DNA of 64,000 bases, taken from assembly GCF_963583255.1 (NCBI RefSeq), contig NC_084817.1, positions 377,001-441,000 on the forward strand, written 5' to 3'. A program made the position numbers and the translations under genes. The DNA comes from Pyrus communis. Its lineage: Eukaryota; Streptophyta; Magnoliopsida; Rosales; Rosaceae. The notes below the pieces were generated by a model that saw only the letters and a program-made list of their open reading frames with translations, was not told where the DNA came from and searched no databases. Positions 22,987 through 35,790 of this stretch are shown here, piece after piece. Position 1 is the stretch's first letter. Every line of letters begins with the position of its first letter.

Positions 22987-25900
22987 ATGGCAAACGAGAC
23001 CCAAGATGCTTCGCAGGCCACCGTTAATGGCGACAATGCGGAATCTCTCTGCGACGTCGTCCGAGGGTTGCCTAGTCGCGCCGTCGTAGACTTATGGTCC
23101 TCCGGCGTAAGCTCTGCTTTTGCCCTAGTTTATCTCTTCTTACCTTTTGCCTCTATTAATTCAAGGGTTTCACTATATTTTGGAGGCTGCTTCAAACGTC
23201 ATATTCTTCCAAATATTGATTCTTCCGCATTTTATTAAACCTAATACTTTTATATTTTGGAGGCTCGTTCACTTGCAGTCGGTGATTATTCAATTCGTAG
23301 TTCTAAGTAGGTTTGGTTCAAACGTCCTCATTAGTTAAAGTGTTTCCGAGATTAATAAGAAAAAAATAAAAAAAATTTCCCTTGTAGGTATGCACCAGAT
23401 GCATCTTACGGTTATTTGGGATCAGAGAGCATGATTACTATCGTTCTTCACTATCGCGGTCAATCTTGAGTTCAGTTCTTGGAGATTCAGAGAAACATTT
23501 GGTGGATAGTAATGTTAGAGAACCGGTAGTTTGCAGAGTTTGTTTGGGGATCTTGCAGTTCACTTATTCTGCGGATAACAAGTTGGTGGTAGAAAGGGAG
23601 AGTGCCAGTGAATTGGCTGTTTCCATTTCCGATCTGATTAGGCAACAGGGCTTTCAGATTGACAGCTTTTCTCTTGAAGTATCCATACCTCCAATTATCC
23701 AGGAAAATGATCGTATTGCTTGGTAAGAAATGTACTTTCACAGTAAAGCTCTTTCACTGTTGAACTTTGGACAGTTTCAAAATTACCTAATCTATTAGTT
23801 ATATCTTCTGCATCCGGTTCACATTCTACATCTGAACTGTAGACTGGAGTCAAGTATCTGTTTATCCAAGTTTGAACGTCTCCAAGCTCATTGAACAAAC
23901 TATTTATATAGGTCAATGTAATTTTGTGCTTTCTTTTGTAGGCTATATATGAAAAGAAAGTTTGAATCTGAACTTTGGTTCCAAGGAAAATCACTCTCTG
24001 AATGCATTTCTGCAAAGGACGCTCTAAAAATTTCTCTTACGGAGATCCTTGAAACAATGTTGGTATGTAAAGCTTCTCTTCTTTCAGATTCTAATTATGT
24101 TATCTATATGACATTATTTGACAAAACAAATATAGAGTTTTATATGATCCATAAGAGCTAAGAATAATCAATTTCAAATGGATGAGAGTAATCTTCAATA
24201 ATTTGAAGTTCTGCAGGGTTGTAAGTCCAGCATAAGCAGTTTCCGCATCCGTTTGACATACACTCACTGTATAGCATCAATAACAGTTGATAGTTCTAAT
24301 GAGGGGTGCAAAAGAAGAAAAACAGGCATGTTCAGTTTTAAACTCCATCACTTGTTCTAGTTTTCTTGCCAAATTCAGTAGGATCTTGCTTTCTGTTGCC
24401 CTTATATTTCTAGCACATAAGTGGGAACTTATATACATAACATGTGTTTCTAAAGTTATTATTCACTATTTTGGTACTGTTTGATATTTATACGCTAATA
24501 CTGAAGTGAGAAATCTGACAACGTTTCATATTAAGAAAAAAATTGTCATGTATAACTAGGGAATATGCAAGCATTGTGTTTGTAAACCTTCTGTGATCAG
24601 TCCCAAAGAGGAATCAGTCTACTGTTTGTGGAGATAGGTGTAGCCAAAGCCTAATTGTTGGTCATGCTTTCTGTCGATATCCCTTGATGATTGGTTAGAA
24701 GATGCTACATCTAGCTTTTGCTTTTATGATTTTTTCCAATGGTTTTTAAAGAGAATATTTAATAGGTTTTAACTTTTAAGAACTAACTCAGGGCTTGTTT
24801 ATTAGAAACCAATTCTTCATCTGCCTAAAATGAAAAGTATTTGTTTCAAGCTGTCTATTGTTATTCTCTCTCCTCGTGCTTAAGTATATTTTCAGGGTGT
24901 TGAATAGAAGCGAGAGAACCTGTGTTAATGTCTGGTTTTCAAAGTATTTGAAAAGATAAAGTATTATCTGATAGTGAAAAAAAAGATGAAGCATTATTTA
25001 TTCATCATCATCATTTTTTCACTTCAAATTCTCATGGTTAGACCGTAATTAAGGGAGGCGAGTCTCCAGCATTTCTACATGCTGACACGTAGCACATTGG
25101 CTGTTACCCCAGTTTTAATGGCACCACATCTGATACCAACTTGATACCAACTGCCTGATTTTTTAAGTGTCTCTTTACTGCTATTCTAATAGGTTCAGGC
25201 AATGGTTTGGACAGAATTAATGATGACATCAAATGCTCTGGGTTTTCGACAAGTGAAGCTGATGCGGTTGTTGAAAGGTCTTTTGTGAGTTTGCAAGCTA
25301 ATGAATCGCCTGTGTGCCTGAAGTTACCTCTAGAGCAGGTACTCATGGAATTTTGTATGGTATTAGTTCCCCAAGTGGCAAGCTTTTCGAATGATCTGAA
25401 GAATTTAATTGCCATTTTTTAATGTGATGGGGCATAATGATGCATGAGTGAACTTAATTTGAGTGTTACTTGTCCAATTTTGGTTATACTATGGGATCAG
25501 TTACTGGACTGCCTTTCTTGGTTTCAAACTTTAAGCATTAACTTGGTATCAGGGCTGAATGGTCTAGGTTATTCATGCTTGTACATCACCTAGTTAGTCC
25601 GGTAAATCATTTATGTTGTTGATTCTAATTTTACTTGTACTTTATCCTTTCTAGTCCAGTGAACCTTGCTGTTTAGAGTTTCTCTGCTACCGGACGCAAA
25701 TCTATGTTGGTGGGAGATACCTGAAGGTAAGCTAATTGTGATTTTTCCTGTTCAAAATAACTAGCTTAACTTAGTATAACCAAATGTTAGGCTTATCTTG
25801 GCATATTGAAATCTACCGTCGACCTATTAGCTTGTATCTGAAAGTTGGAAAACGAGTTTAAATGTTTTGTTATATCTACATCAGAGTGCTTGCATCAGTT

Positions 25901-28152
25901 TAATCTTGAGGTTGCCTCTGTGTTATAAGCCAATCTTGTTGTCACTTGTGTCATAAGCTAATCTTATGGTTACCTCTGTACCATAAGCTGACGTTATTAA
26001 CACGAAATGTATTGTAATTGGTGCTAATTACTTTTTTATTTTACAGTACTCGAGAAATGTGAGTCAATCCTGTTGGATTATTGATGATGAGAGAATGGGA
26101 GAATCATCCGTCGAGGTAAAATTTACTCCAAATACTGGCCACAATCTTTCTAATTTGGCTTGTTGCTCTGGAAACAGTGGTGGAGATCTGGAGATGCTGA
26201 CTGTTATTTCTGTTCTCCTTCGTAGGAGATACTAGGTAGCAACGTTCTTCCTATATGTCATGGTGATAACTACAAGTTTCATGCTGCCGGAAGAGAAGAT
26301 ATCGATGTAATGGAAATCTGCCTTTCTGTACTGCAGTTTGATTTCAATTAGCAAATTCTAAAGTATGTAAATATCTTAGGTGAGGATGTTGGGTTCTGGA
26401 AGGCCGTTCCTGCTTGAGATACAAAACGCTCGCCTTGTCCCGTGTGATGACTCTGTAAAAAGTTTGGAAATAGCGATAAATAACTTGGAAAATAAATTGG
26501 TGAGCTCACTGCCAAATTGGAATTTTTGTTTCTTGTCATCGAACAATTACAAAAAAGCACAATATGCATGCAGGTAGGTGTGAAAAATCTGAAGCTGGTT
26601 GATAGTCAGTCATGGGATCTAATGCGTGAAGGGGAAGCAGAGAAACAGGTTTTCTTTCTTCTTCATTTTTTTTTTTTTTTTGGTCTCCCCCACCTGCTTA
26701 CCCCTCTTTTCACATCATGTTGATGGCCTCTTGTTATATTGTCTTGAATTTTCATGCAGAAGCAGTATGTTGCGTTAGTGTGGATTTCTCGCCCTCTCAA
26801 GGATGAGGACTTGCATTTTATATCTTCACTTAAAGACACGGTGATCTGTTTTCTGAGCCTCGTAATAGTTTTCTACTTGGTTATTGTCAACTTTAAAGGA
26901 TGACAAATTGTTGGGCCTTTTTTACTATACTTTTTTAACTAGTTCCTGTGGCTGGGGAAATCTTATCTTAGTGCTGATTCCTTACCAGTATCTGTTTATT
27001 TTGCACAGCATATTCAGCAGAGGACTCCCATCAGGGTGCTTCACCGCCGAAGTCCATTAGAACGAGAAAAGATCATACATTGGTTTGTCTATTATTCAAA
27101 TATTGTGGAACAAACATTGGTTTGGACTCCAATCTTTTTCTGAATCTAAATCAGAGTCTCTCCATTTTCCAATTTAGGATGAGAATTGAGAAGATTGTTG
27201 GAAGTTCTCAGTATTTTCTTTTGCATCTGTGTACCCAGGTAAATTATCTCATTATCTTGAAAATAAAACTTGAAGCAATATATTATTGAACTAAATTTTG
27301 TTAGCCTACATATTCACATCGTAGAGGTTGGATTTTGGTAATCGAATTCCATACTTATTTGAGGAGAAGCCTTAATCAATGAATACTCTTCATTTTCCTA
27401 TATATTTGTCCTCTTCTTTTCTCTGTAAGGCTTAGGAAAACATGTGGAAACTGTCATAAAGAGAATAAAAATTCATTTTGGATTTAATCTTTTTTCATAT
27501 TAATACTGCTCTCATCAGAATTTCATTCAGCTGAGAGAAACTTAAAAAATACCTTTTTAGTAATTCAGAGAGTTCCCATATTATTTGCTTATTTAGTTGA
27601 ATTTCTGCCTGTTACCACTGACTGATTGAAAAGATCAAATTACAATCAATATATATGAAACAAGGCACTTATGTATGTCTTTGAAGCACAGGCTGGAACG
27701 TACATCAAGGAATTCGTTCATGGGGATCTTGGACGCACCCAACCTAGGTATAATTTTTTATTTGATCACCTTGAACTTGAGAGAGTAGGGTTCTGTCTCA
27801 ATCACAGAATGGAGGATCAGTAGAGATCCCTTCTATTTAGAGGCTGGCAACTCCATTCTGTGTGTTCTGTTCATTAGAAATTTAGAATGGCCTTCTCTGT
27901 CATTTTATAATGTTGCAAACTTGAACATTGCTTCAGGGGTTGATGCATACGTGCATCAAAACTCATTTAACGGCAAAGGAAAGAGTTATATACATTTGAG
28001 TGAAATTATTTAATTTCTTTAACTTAAATTTGAACAAGCACTGATGATCAATATTGTGTTTTTGCAGCATTGGATCAATTTTAAGTTGTAGAGCAGAGAT
28101 ACTGCGGCTCGATGTAACAGATGTGAAGATGGATTGTTTTCTCACTGAATGA
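22987..28152 (+). CDS. PUS10: tRNA pseudouridine synthase, PUS10 family
   Basis: Fifteen exons: 22987-23106, 23388-23722, 23942-24062, 24217-24325, 25199-25338 (or from 25193), 25655-25726, 26047-26115, 26226-26306, 26380-26499, 26574-26648, 26760-26840, 27009-27082, 27178-27238, 27692-27747, 28068-28152. They join into 532 residues (534 with the alternative acceptor). The N-terminal THUMP-like part has paired zinc ligands CTRC (42-45) and CRVC (89-92). The catalytic region has AAGREDIDVRMLGSGRPF with the active-site Asp in GREDID (347/349), then RTPIRVLHRR and the C-terminal TYIKEFVHGDLGRTQPSIGS. The archaeal and eukaryotic family makes pseudouridine 54/55 in tRNA. Intron 4 starts GCATGT. 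No frameshift or stop was seen. Confidence 0.93.
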
Positions 28153-28861
28153 GGTTGACCCTTACGCATGTTCTTTCATTTCTTCTTATCTTACTTTCCA
28201 TTGTCAGGTTTGAAAACTGGGTTGGCATTGCAGGACTGTTATTCTATAAAACCACCCTGCTGCAGCTGCGGCTTTTTGGGGTTGATCTAAGCTTATGGAA
28301 CTAGACGGCGCAGAAGATGAATGAGTCGGAGCTATGGATCCAAGCTTATCCACTTCAGCAGTGTCTTTGTCCGGCACATTCATGTAGGCTGATTTATATT
28401 ATATGCTTGTTTTGTTTTTCTTCTACTTTTGCTTTGCTGATATCCGTTTGATAATCCGGCTTAGAATGGAACAAGTCTTTGAGTTTGTCATGATTCATAA
28501 TTTGGGCCTTTTGAGCTCCCTAGAATTTGGATGTCTCCTAGTTGATGAAGTGGCTCTCCTGGGTAAAATATTTATAGGTCCAATTGGATACCCCAAAGTT
28601 GTAATTAGATGCGTCCCGTAGGCTTTAGGAATTGCATGTTAAGATATGTATTGGTGGTCTGCACTAGAGAAAAGTTGTTAGGGATAGTACAGTTAACCCT
28701 AGAAAATACGTGTGCAATAAAACTGTGGGTCAAGTTTTGGTGTCTTGGTCCCAAAAGTTTTGAACTAATTGCTGGCCCTGAGTTGTCTATGGCCCTAAAG
28801 GTTGATCCTTCCTTTCATTTAGCCTCCAACAGGGGATAGTCGGAATCTTGGATACATAGCC
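28153..28861. other. Intergenic: PUS10 3' flank
   Basis: No gene is supported. The short open frames at 28403-28839 have no recognisable domain. The tandem array sequence begins just after this stretch (first clear ATTTTGCGTGGGAGTTAA unit near 28908). Confidence 0.4.
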
Positions 28862-29847
28862 CATGTTTACAAGATTTTTGGATGTGATCCTACTATATTT
28901 TTAGGAAATATTTTGCGTGGGAGTTAAATGTTGCAAGACCTTTGAATATGTTATTACCATTTATTGGGTCCTGAGACTATTTGTATTGATTCTGAAATTT
29001 ATAGTATTAGGAAATATTTTGCCTGGGAGTTAAGGAAAGTGTTGCAAGACCTTTAAATGTGACCTTACCAGTAATTGGGTTCCAAATATTTTTTTTTCAT
29101 TTATTAAGTTGAAAAATAGAAAGAAAAAAAAAATTATATGTATATAAATCAATAGAGGCTCCCCAAGATTAAGTTAATCCATTGAATATCTTCAAAATCT
29201 CCTACATTAATTTAGGAAACGTGGTGCAGTTAAAATCTTCGGAAAGACCTAAATCAATTATAGGAAACATGTGCGGCAAGAATGACTCAAAATTTGGCTA
29301 ATAATGATGCCTGAAAACTGTCAAAATTGATTGGAAAATATGAGTTATAACTCACAATTTTTGTGAAAATATTGAAATTTTTAGTTTTATGAAATATTTT
29401 GTGTGAGAATTAAGGAAAATCTTATAAGACCTTTGGATGTGATTTTGCAATTAATTAGGTCCCGAAACTATTTTTATTGAATTTAAAGTTGTAAAATACA
29501 AAATATAATATAAGCTAATGGAGTGTCCCTATAATATAATTTTATCGGTAAAAATGTACGGAATGTCGTAAATTCATTTGAGAAAACATGTAGTCTCAAT
29601 GAGAATGCTGGAATTTTGGCTTATAATGATTCTTGTTAAAATTCCCAAATTTATTGGAAAATGTGGGTATAACTCATAGTTTTTGTGAGAAAATTGAAAT
29701 TTGTAGTTTACGGAATATTTCGTGTGAGAGTTAAGGGAAATGTTGCAAGACTTTTGGATGTGATCCTGCAATTGATTAGGCCTTGAAACTATTTTTTATT
29801 GATTTTTAAAGTTGAAAAAGAGTAAAATAATATAAACTAATAGTGTC

Positions 29848-30019
29848 ACTTAGTACTACAGTCTAGTGGTATTCCTCATCACTTGTCGGTGAGAGATCTT
29901 ATGTTCGATTCCCGACAAATGCAAATTTGAACCACATTGTTGCTAGCTTATTGTGAGGCTAAGCCAATCTTTCATAGTGTACATAATATCGTTCATTCAA
30001 CCAAAAAAAAAAAAAAAAA
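29848..30019 (+). mobile_element. tRNA-derived SINE, copy 1
   Basis: About 172 bp ending in an A tail (30003-30019). An RNA polymerase III box B-like GTTCGATTCCC lies near 29902, with a box A-like CTAGTGGTATTCC upstream near 29864. The flanking target duplication is ACTAATAGTGTC (29836-29847 and 30020-30031). It lies within the AT-rich array. Confidence 0.8.
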
Positions 30020-30953
30020 ACTAATAGTGTCCCTAAAATATAATTGTATCGGTCAAAAACTACAGAATGTGGCAAATTAATTAGAGAAAACATGTTGTCT
30101 CGGTGAGAGTGACTCGATTTTGGCTTATAATAATTATTGTTAAAATTCTCAAACTCGATGAGAAAACGTGGGTTATACCTTACAATTTTAGTTTCTAGAA
30201 ATATTTTGTGAGAGGGTTCAAGCAAATGTTGCAAGACCTATGGATATGTTCCTACAATTAATTAGATCCCAAAATTATTTTTTTATTTATTTTTAAAATT
30301 GAAAAATAGAAAATATAATATAAACTAATTGAATGTCCCTAAATTATAATTTTATTTGTCGAAAATCTATGGAATGACTCGAACTTTGGTTTATAATGAT
30401 TCTTGTTAAAATTTTCAAAATTGATTGGAAAACGTGGGTTATAACTCACAGTTTTTGTAAAAATTGAAATTTTTTGTTTTAGGAAATATTTTGCATAAGA
30501 ATTAAGGAAAATGTTTCAAGACCTTTGAATGTGATCTTGCAATTAATTAGGTCCTGGAACTATTATTTATTTATTTATTTAGTTGAAAAATAGAAAAATA
30601 ATTAAACTAATAGAGTGCCCCTAAAATGTAATTTTTCGGTCAAAAATCTGTGGATTGTTGTAATTAATTTGAGAAAACATTTAGTCATGATGAGAATGAC
30701 TCGAATTTTGGCTTATGATGATTCTTCTTAAAATCCCCAAAATGGATTGGAAAACGTGAGTTATAATGCATAGTTTTTTGTGAAAAAAAATTGAAGTTTT
30801 TAGTTTAAGGAAATATTTTGTGTGAGAGTTCAAGAAAATGTTGCAAGACCTATGAATGTGATCTTGCAATTAATTGGGTCTCAAAACTATTATTTATTTA
30901 TTTTTAAAGTTGAAAAATATAAAAAATAATATAAACTAATTGAGTGTCACTAA

Positions 30954-33900
30954 TGTGACAACCCGTTCCGAATTTTACGTTTTTATTTTATTTTAAAAGC
31001 GTGAATTTACTAAATTGCCCTAGAGGCAAGGATTTTGACTTCCGTTGACCATCGACTTGAGAGGTGTGGGACTTATTCTTTAAGCATATCCTCGTAGTAC
31101 TCTTTGGTACGAACGTATAGGCGAAAACCGTTTGCGCGTCCGGATTATAACGGTATAGTTACGGACGTTCGAAATTGGTTATTCAAGGTTTAGTGTGTAT
31201 TTAAATTAAACCCCCACTTTGTGGGGGAAGCCCAAAATCAGTAACGGAGGGAGGAAAGAAAGAAGAAAAGAAAAAAAAAAAAAAAAAAAAAAAAAGGGAA
31301 GAGAGCTTCCCGTGCACCCATACCCGCGCCACCACGAGACCATCTTCCAAGGCCGATTCCGGCCAACTCCGGTGGAGTTTTTCGATGCCACCACCACCAT
31401 CTTGAAGCTCTCATTCCCCTCTACAAAACCCACCCAAGAACCACCTTGATTGACCATGGTATGAGGCGGTTTGAGGCCACGAAAGTTGACGAAAATCAAT
31501 GGTGCTCCGGCCACCCTTTTCGATTTTCCGGCAAATCGGCAAAGCAATGGCCGATGCCACCACTTGGGCTTTGTAGCCCATCATCCCAGGAGCAAAACCC
31601 AACCAACCTTGACCCCGTTGGACCACCGTAGACGACGAATCGACGTCGGGAAGTTTTAGGCATCCGCCGGCTTCGTGGGCAAAATTGACCATCTTCCGTC
31701 CACTTTTGGACTTCGTGGCAGGTATGAAAGTTGCTCCACTCACTGAGATCTTCATTTCTGTGAAGTTTGAGAATTTTTGGAAATAGTTGGATTTTCCGGC
31801 GAGTCGGGGCGGCGCGTGCGGCGGCGCGTGGCCAGTGGGCCGCCAATGCTATTTTTAGGCTATGTCAAATGTCTTGAATTCAGTTTTGTCATTTGAATGA
31901 CGTAGGTTGATAGTTGGAACCTAAATTCGTTACGATACGTTACTTGATAAAAATGTGAATCGATGATCCGACCGTTGGATCATCACCAAAATGGGATATA
32001 TTATAATACGTAATATTTAAAGATTATAGGAATTTACAGATCGGGAATCCGACTTACGGATCTTCCTGAATTGGATTTGTAAGTTAGTAAAATAAATGTT
32101 CATGGCCACTTGTTTTAGGCAATTGGCGGAGATCTGACCGTTGGATCGTAACGAAATTTTAGTATGTTATTCTTGAAACATATTGTGGATCGTTGGGAGT
32201 TGCGGATTGGAAATCTGATATACGGATCTTCCGGGTCAAGTTATACAGGGTTGTAAACCCTACCATCGATCTTTGATCGACGGTTGACTTGTGGTCAATG
32301 GGTATCAAACTATTTTAGAATGTCGTTGAGGTTGTGTTTTATGTGAATTACGTACTCTTCGGATAAGAGTTCTGAGATGTGATTTGATAATTGGTCATAG
32401 GGACCAATCATTCAGGACGCCTCGATGTGTGCGCTAGAGAATCATAGCGTGGACTCCAAGTAAGTGGATCTTTTCCTTTTTATCGTACATATTATTGAGA
32501 CTTCTATCGACAATTTTAAATTGATTAGGTATATTACTTTCATATTTAATTATTGTGAATGCTTGAAGTACGATATGAACTACGAATGGCTTGATCCCTA
32601 TTTAGGGTACGTAGGCAGTCTAACGAGACGTTAGATGCAGCCATAAAATATTTGAGACCAAAGCCTTGCTTGGGAAATTGAGTAAGGCGAAAGAAATTGG
32701 TAAAGGCAAGTTTTAGTTTTATGAATTAGTTAGCTAAATTAGTGTTAATTGGGTCGTCATGGATAATTATCCCTGAAAATAAGTAGTTTGGGAGTAATGC
32801 GTTATTGATTGTACACTTCTCACTGTATTGTTTATAATTGAACATGCTACGACATGGTTGAGTATTAGATTGCATCATAGTATATCAATATGTATATTAC
32901 TTGCATATAATTATTGGGAATGCTTTCAAGTGCAAAGGTGAACTCAGGACACCCAGGTAAGTTCAGGTGAGTTTATGGTACTAGTTGAATCGATTGCGTT
33001 ATAGCATGACTACAGTTATGTGTTAGGCAACTTCGATACTGTCGTACTGGTTGCCATGTGTTGCACATGTTATATTGAGATGCATTGAGAGCTCATAAAC
33101 CTGCACCCCGGTGTTAGTGCTCCCGCCCGTGGCCAGGGCACAGTCCTTCACGTGATGTTCACCTCCCGCACCTTATGCTCACCTTGGATTCAAGGTAGGT
33201 GCACAGTCCTGTCGTACAGACCACTTTAGGTGGTTCCGACTCGTAGGTGACCCGCGATTATTCGCCCAGTCTTCACGTGATCGTAGCACTTGAGCTTATT
33301 TATTTACACCCAGTCCTGTCGTACAGACCACTTTAGGTGGTTCCGACTCGTGTGCAGGTATACTTATTGAGCTATATGCTAGCCAGGATTGATGAGATAT
33401 GGATAAGTCGTACAGGTCACTATAGGTGACTCCGACTTATATGCTAGCCAGGATTGATGAGATATGGATAAGTCGTACAGGTCACTAGAGGTGACTCCGA
33501 CTTATATGCTAGCCAAGATTGATGAGATATGGATAAGTCGTACAGGTCACTATAGGTGACTCCGACTTATATGCTAGCCAGGATTGATGAGATATGGATA
33601 AGTCGTACAGGTCACTATAGGTGACTCCGACTTATATGCTAGCCAAGATTGATGAGATATGAATAAGTCGTACAGGTCACTATAGGTGACTCCGACTTAT
33701 ATGCTAGCCAGGATTGATGAGATATGGATAAGTCGTACAGGTCACTAGAGGTGACTCCGACTTATATGCTAGCCATGATTGATGAGATACGGATAAGTTG
33801 TACATGTCATTTTAGATGACTCTGACTGATATATCACTTTGTATTGATTTAGTTCATTTGGCCTACTTATTAATGTATGGTGGAGTTAATGGCAAACCGT

Positions 33901-34355
33901 GGTTTTGGTCATTTCTGAGTATGGTTTGGATATATGTATATATGTTGTACTGTCTTATGGAAAACGATACGGGTTTTACATTAGGGCATTACTTTTAGAG
34001 AGGTAATAACTTTGGGAAGCTTGGTTTTATTGCTTACTCACACCTTCTGTTTGGTGCCCTCCAGGTTTTAGCTGCTGAGTTTGTATCGACAACAATCTGT
34101 GGTGAATCTTAGTATTAATGGATATTTTGAGGGTATGATTCTTACCCATACTACTGTACCTTACTTATGCTCTGACATCGCGTGTGAAATGGGTTCGCTC
34201 CCACTCGTAGCGCACTCTGGTACTTAGACACTTTTAGATTCAAATTTATTCACTTTTTATACACTATCACATTTTATGGCTTCGTCACCTTCCAGGTGTC
34301 GGCCAGCACAGCTCGATTCAGGGTCCAAGTGGACTTTCTGGGTCGGGGTGTGTCA
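30954..34355 (+). mobile_element. Solo LTR of a Ty3/gypsy (chromovirus-like) family, 3402 bp
   Basis: It runs from TGTGACAACCCG to GGGGTGTGTCA and is flanked by the 5-bp duplication ACTAA (30949-30953 and 34356-34360). No internal coding region is present, so it arose by LTR-LTR recombination. Its ends and interior blocks (CACGTGATCGTAGCAC, CGCGATTATTCGC, and the GTCGTACAG...CCGACTC hairpins) are related, on the opposite strand, to the 2296-bp LTRs at 40451-42746 and 47695-49990. It contains poly-A near 31269-31295 and the 65-bp minisatellite at 33373-33835. Confidence 0.9.
33373..33835. repeat. 65-bp minisatellite, seven copies, inside the solo LTR
   Basis: The ATGCTAGCCA anchors are at 33376, 33441, 33506, 33571, 33636, 33701 and 33766, an exact 65-base spacing. 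Six units are nearly identical and the last is diverged. Each unit contains a two-part inverted repeat: ATAAGTCG and CGACTTAT outside, GTCAC and GTGAC inside. The unit is therefore one LTR hairpin plus a spacer, amplified in tandem. Confidence 0.95.
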
Positions 34356-34474
34356 ACTAATTTATAATTATATTAGTCGAAAATCAACGGAATGACTCGA
34401 ATTTTGGCTTATAATAATTCTGTTAAAATTCCCAAAACCGATTGTAAAACAAAAGTTATAACTCATAGGTTTTG

Positions 34475-34505
<31 letters not shown>

Positions 34506-35790
34506 TTTTCAGTTTAATGAAATATTTTGCGTGAGAGCTAAGGAAAATGTTACAAGACTTTTGGATGTGATCTTGCAATTAATTAGGTCCCGAAACTATT
34601 TTTTATTGATTTTTAAAGTTGATAAATAGAAAAATAATATAAACTAATAGTGTCCCTAAAATATAATTTTATTAGTTGAAAATCTACGGAATGCATTAAA
34701 TTAATTTGAGAAAACGTGTAGTCTTGATGTGAATGTCTCGACTTTTGGCTTTAATGATTCTTCTTAAAATTCCCAAAATCGAATAGAAAACATGGATTAT
34801 ATAGCTCACAGTTTTTTGTGAAAAAGTTCAAAATTTTAGTTTTTAGAAATATTTTGCATGAGAGTTTAAGAAAATGTTGCAAGACATATGGGTGTGATCC
34901 TACACTTAATTAGGTGACAAAATTATTTTTTATTGATTTTTAAAGTTGAAAATAGAAAAAAATAATATCAATTAACAAAGTGTCCCTGAAATATAATTTT
35001 ATCGGTAAAAAATCCACTGGATGTCGTAAATTAATTTGAGAAAACATGTAGTCACGGTGAGAATGACTCCATTTTTTACTTAGAATAATTCTTGTTAAAA
35101 TTCTCAAAATCGATCGGAAAACGTGAATTAAAACTCATTGTTTTTGTGAAAATTTGAAATTTTAAGTTTTTAGATATATTTTGCGTGAGAGCTCAAGAAA
35201 ATATTGCAAGACCTATGAATGTGGTCCTACAATTAATTAGATCTTGAAACTATTTTTTATTGACTTTTTAAGTTGAGAATAAAAGATTAATATAAATTAA
35301 TAGTGTCGCTAAAATATAATTTTATTAGTAAAAAAGCTACGGGAATGTCGTAAATTAATTTGAGAAAACATGTGGTCTTGAGGAGAATGACTTAAATTTT
35401 GGTTTATATTGATTCTTGCTAAAATTCCCAAAATCAATTGAAAACGAGGCTTTCGATGTGATCTTACCATTAATTGGGTTATGAAATTTCTTATTATTTT
35501 TAAAAGTTGAATAATAGAAAAAAATATATAAATCAATAGAAGGTCCCCAAATTAAGTTAATTTAGGAAACATGAGATGTGGCGAAAAATTTTCGGAAATA
35601 CCAAAATCAAGTTTAGAAAAACATGTGGTCCGGTGATAATGACTCGAATTTTGGCTTATAATGATGCTTGTAAAAACTATCAAAATCGATTGGAAAATGT
35701 GAGTTGTAACTCACAGTTTTTTTTGAAAAATTTGAAATTTTAGTTTTTGAAATATTTTGCGAGGGAGTTAATACATTTGGATGTGATTAT

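Noticed and set aside
29848..30019. tRNA gene suggested by a box B-like GTTCGATTCCC
   Set aside because: No cloverleaf or acceptor stem can be formed, and the A tail plus long target duplication show it is a SINE.
31206..31846. Overlapping open frames of 60-116 codons on both strands
   Set aside because: They fall in the GC-richer part of a solo LTR, overlap one another on both strands and show no domain.
33373..33835. CRISPR-like regularly spaced repeats
   Set aside because: The 65-bp units are contiguous with no unique spacers, lie inside a plant LTR, and have no cas genes; this is a minisatellite.
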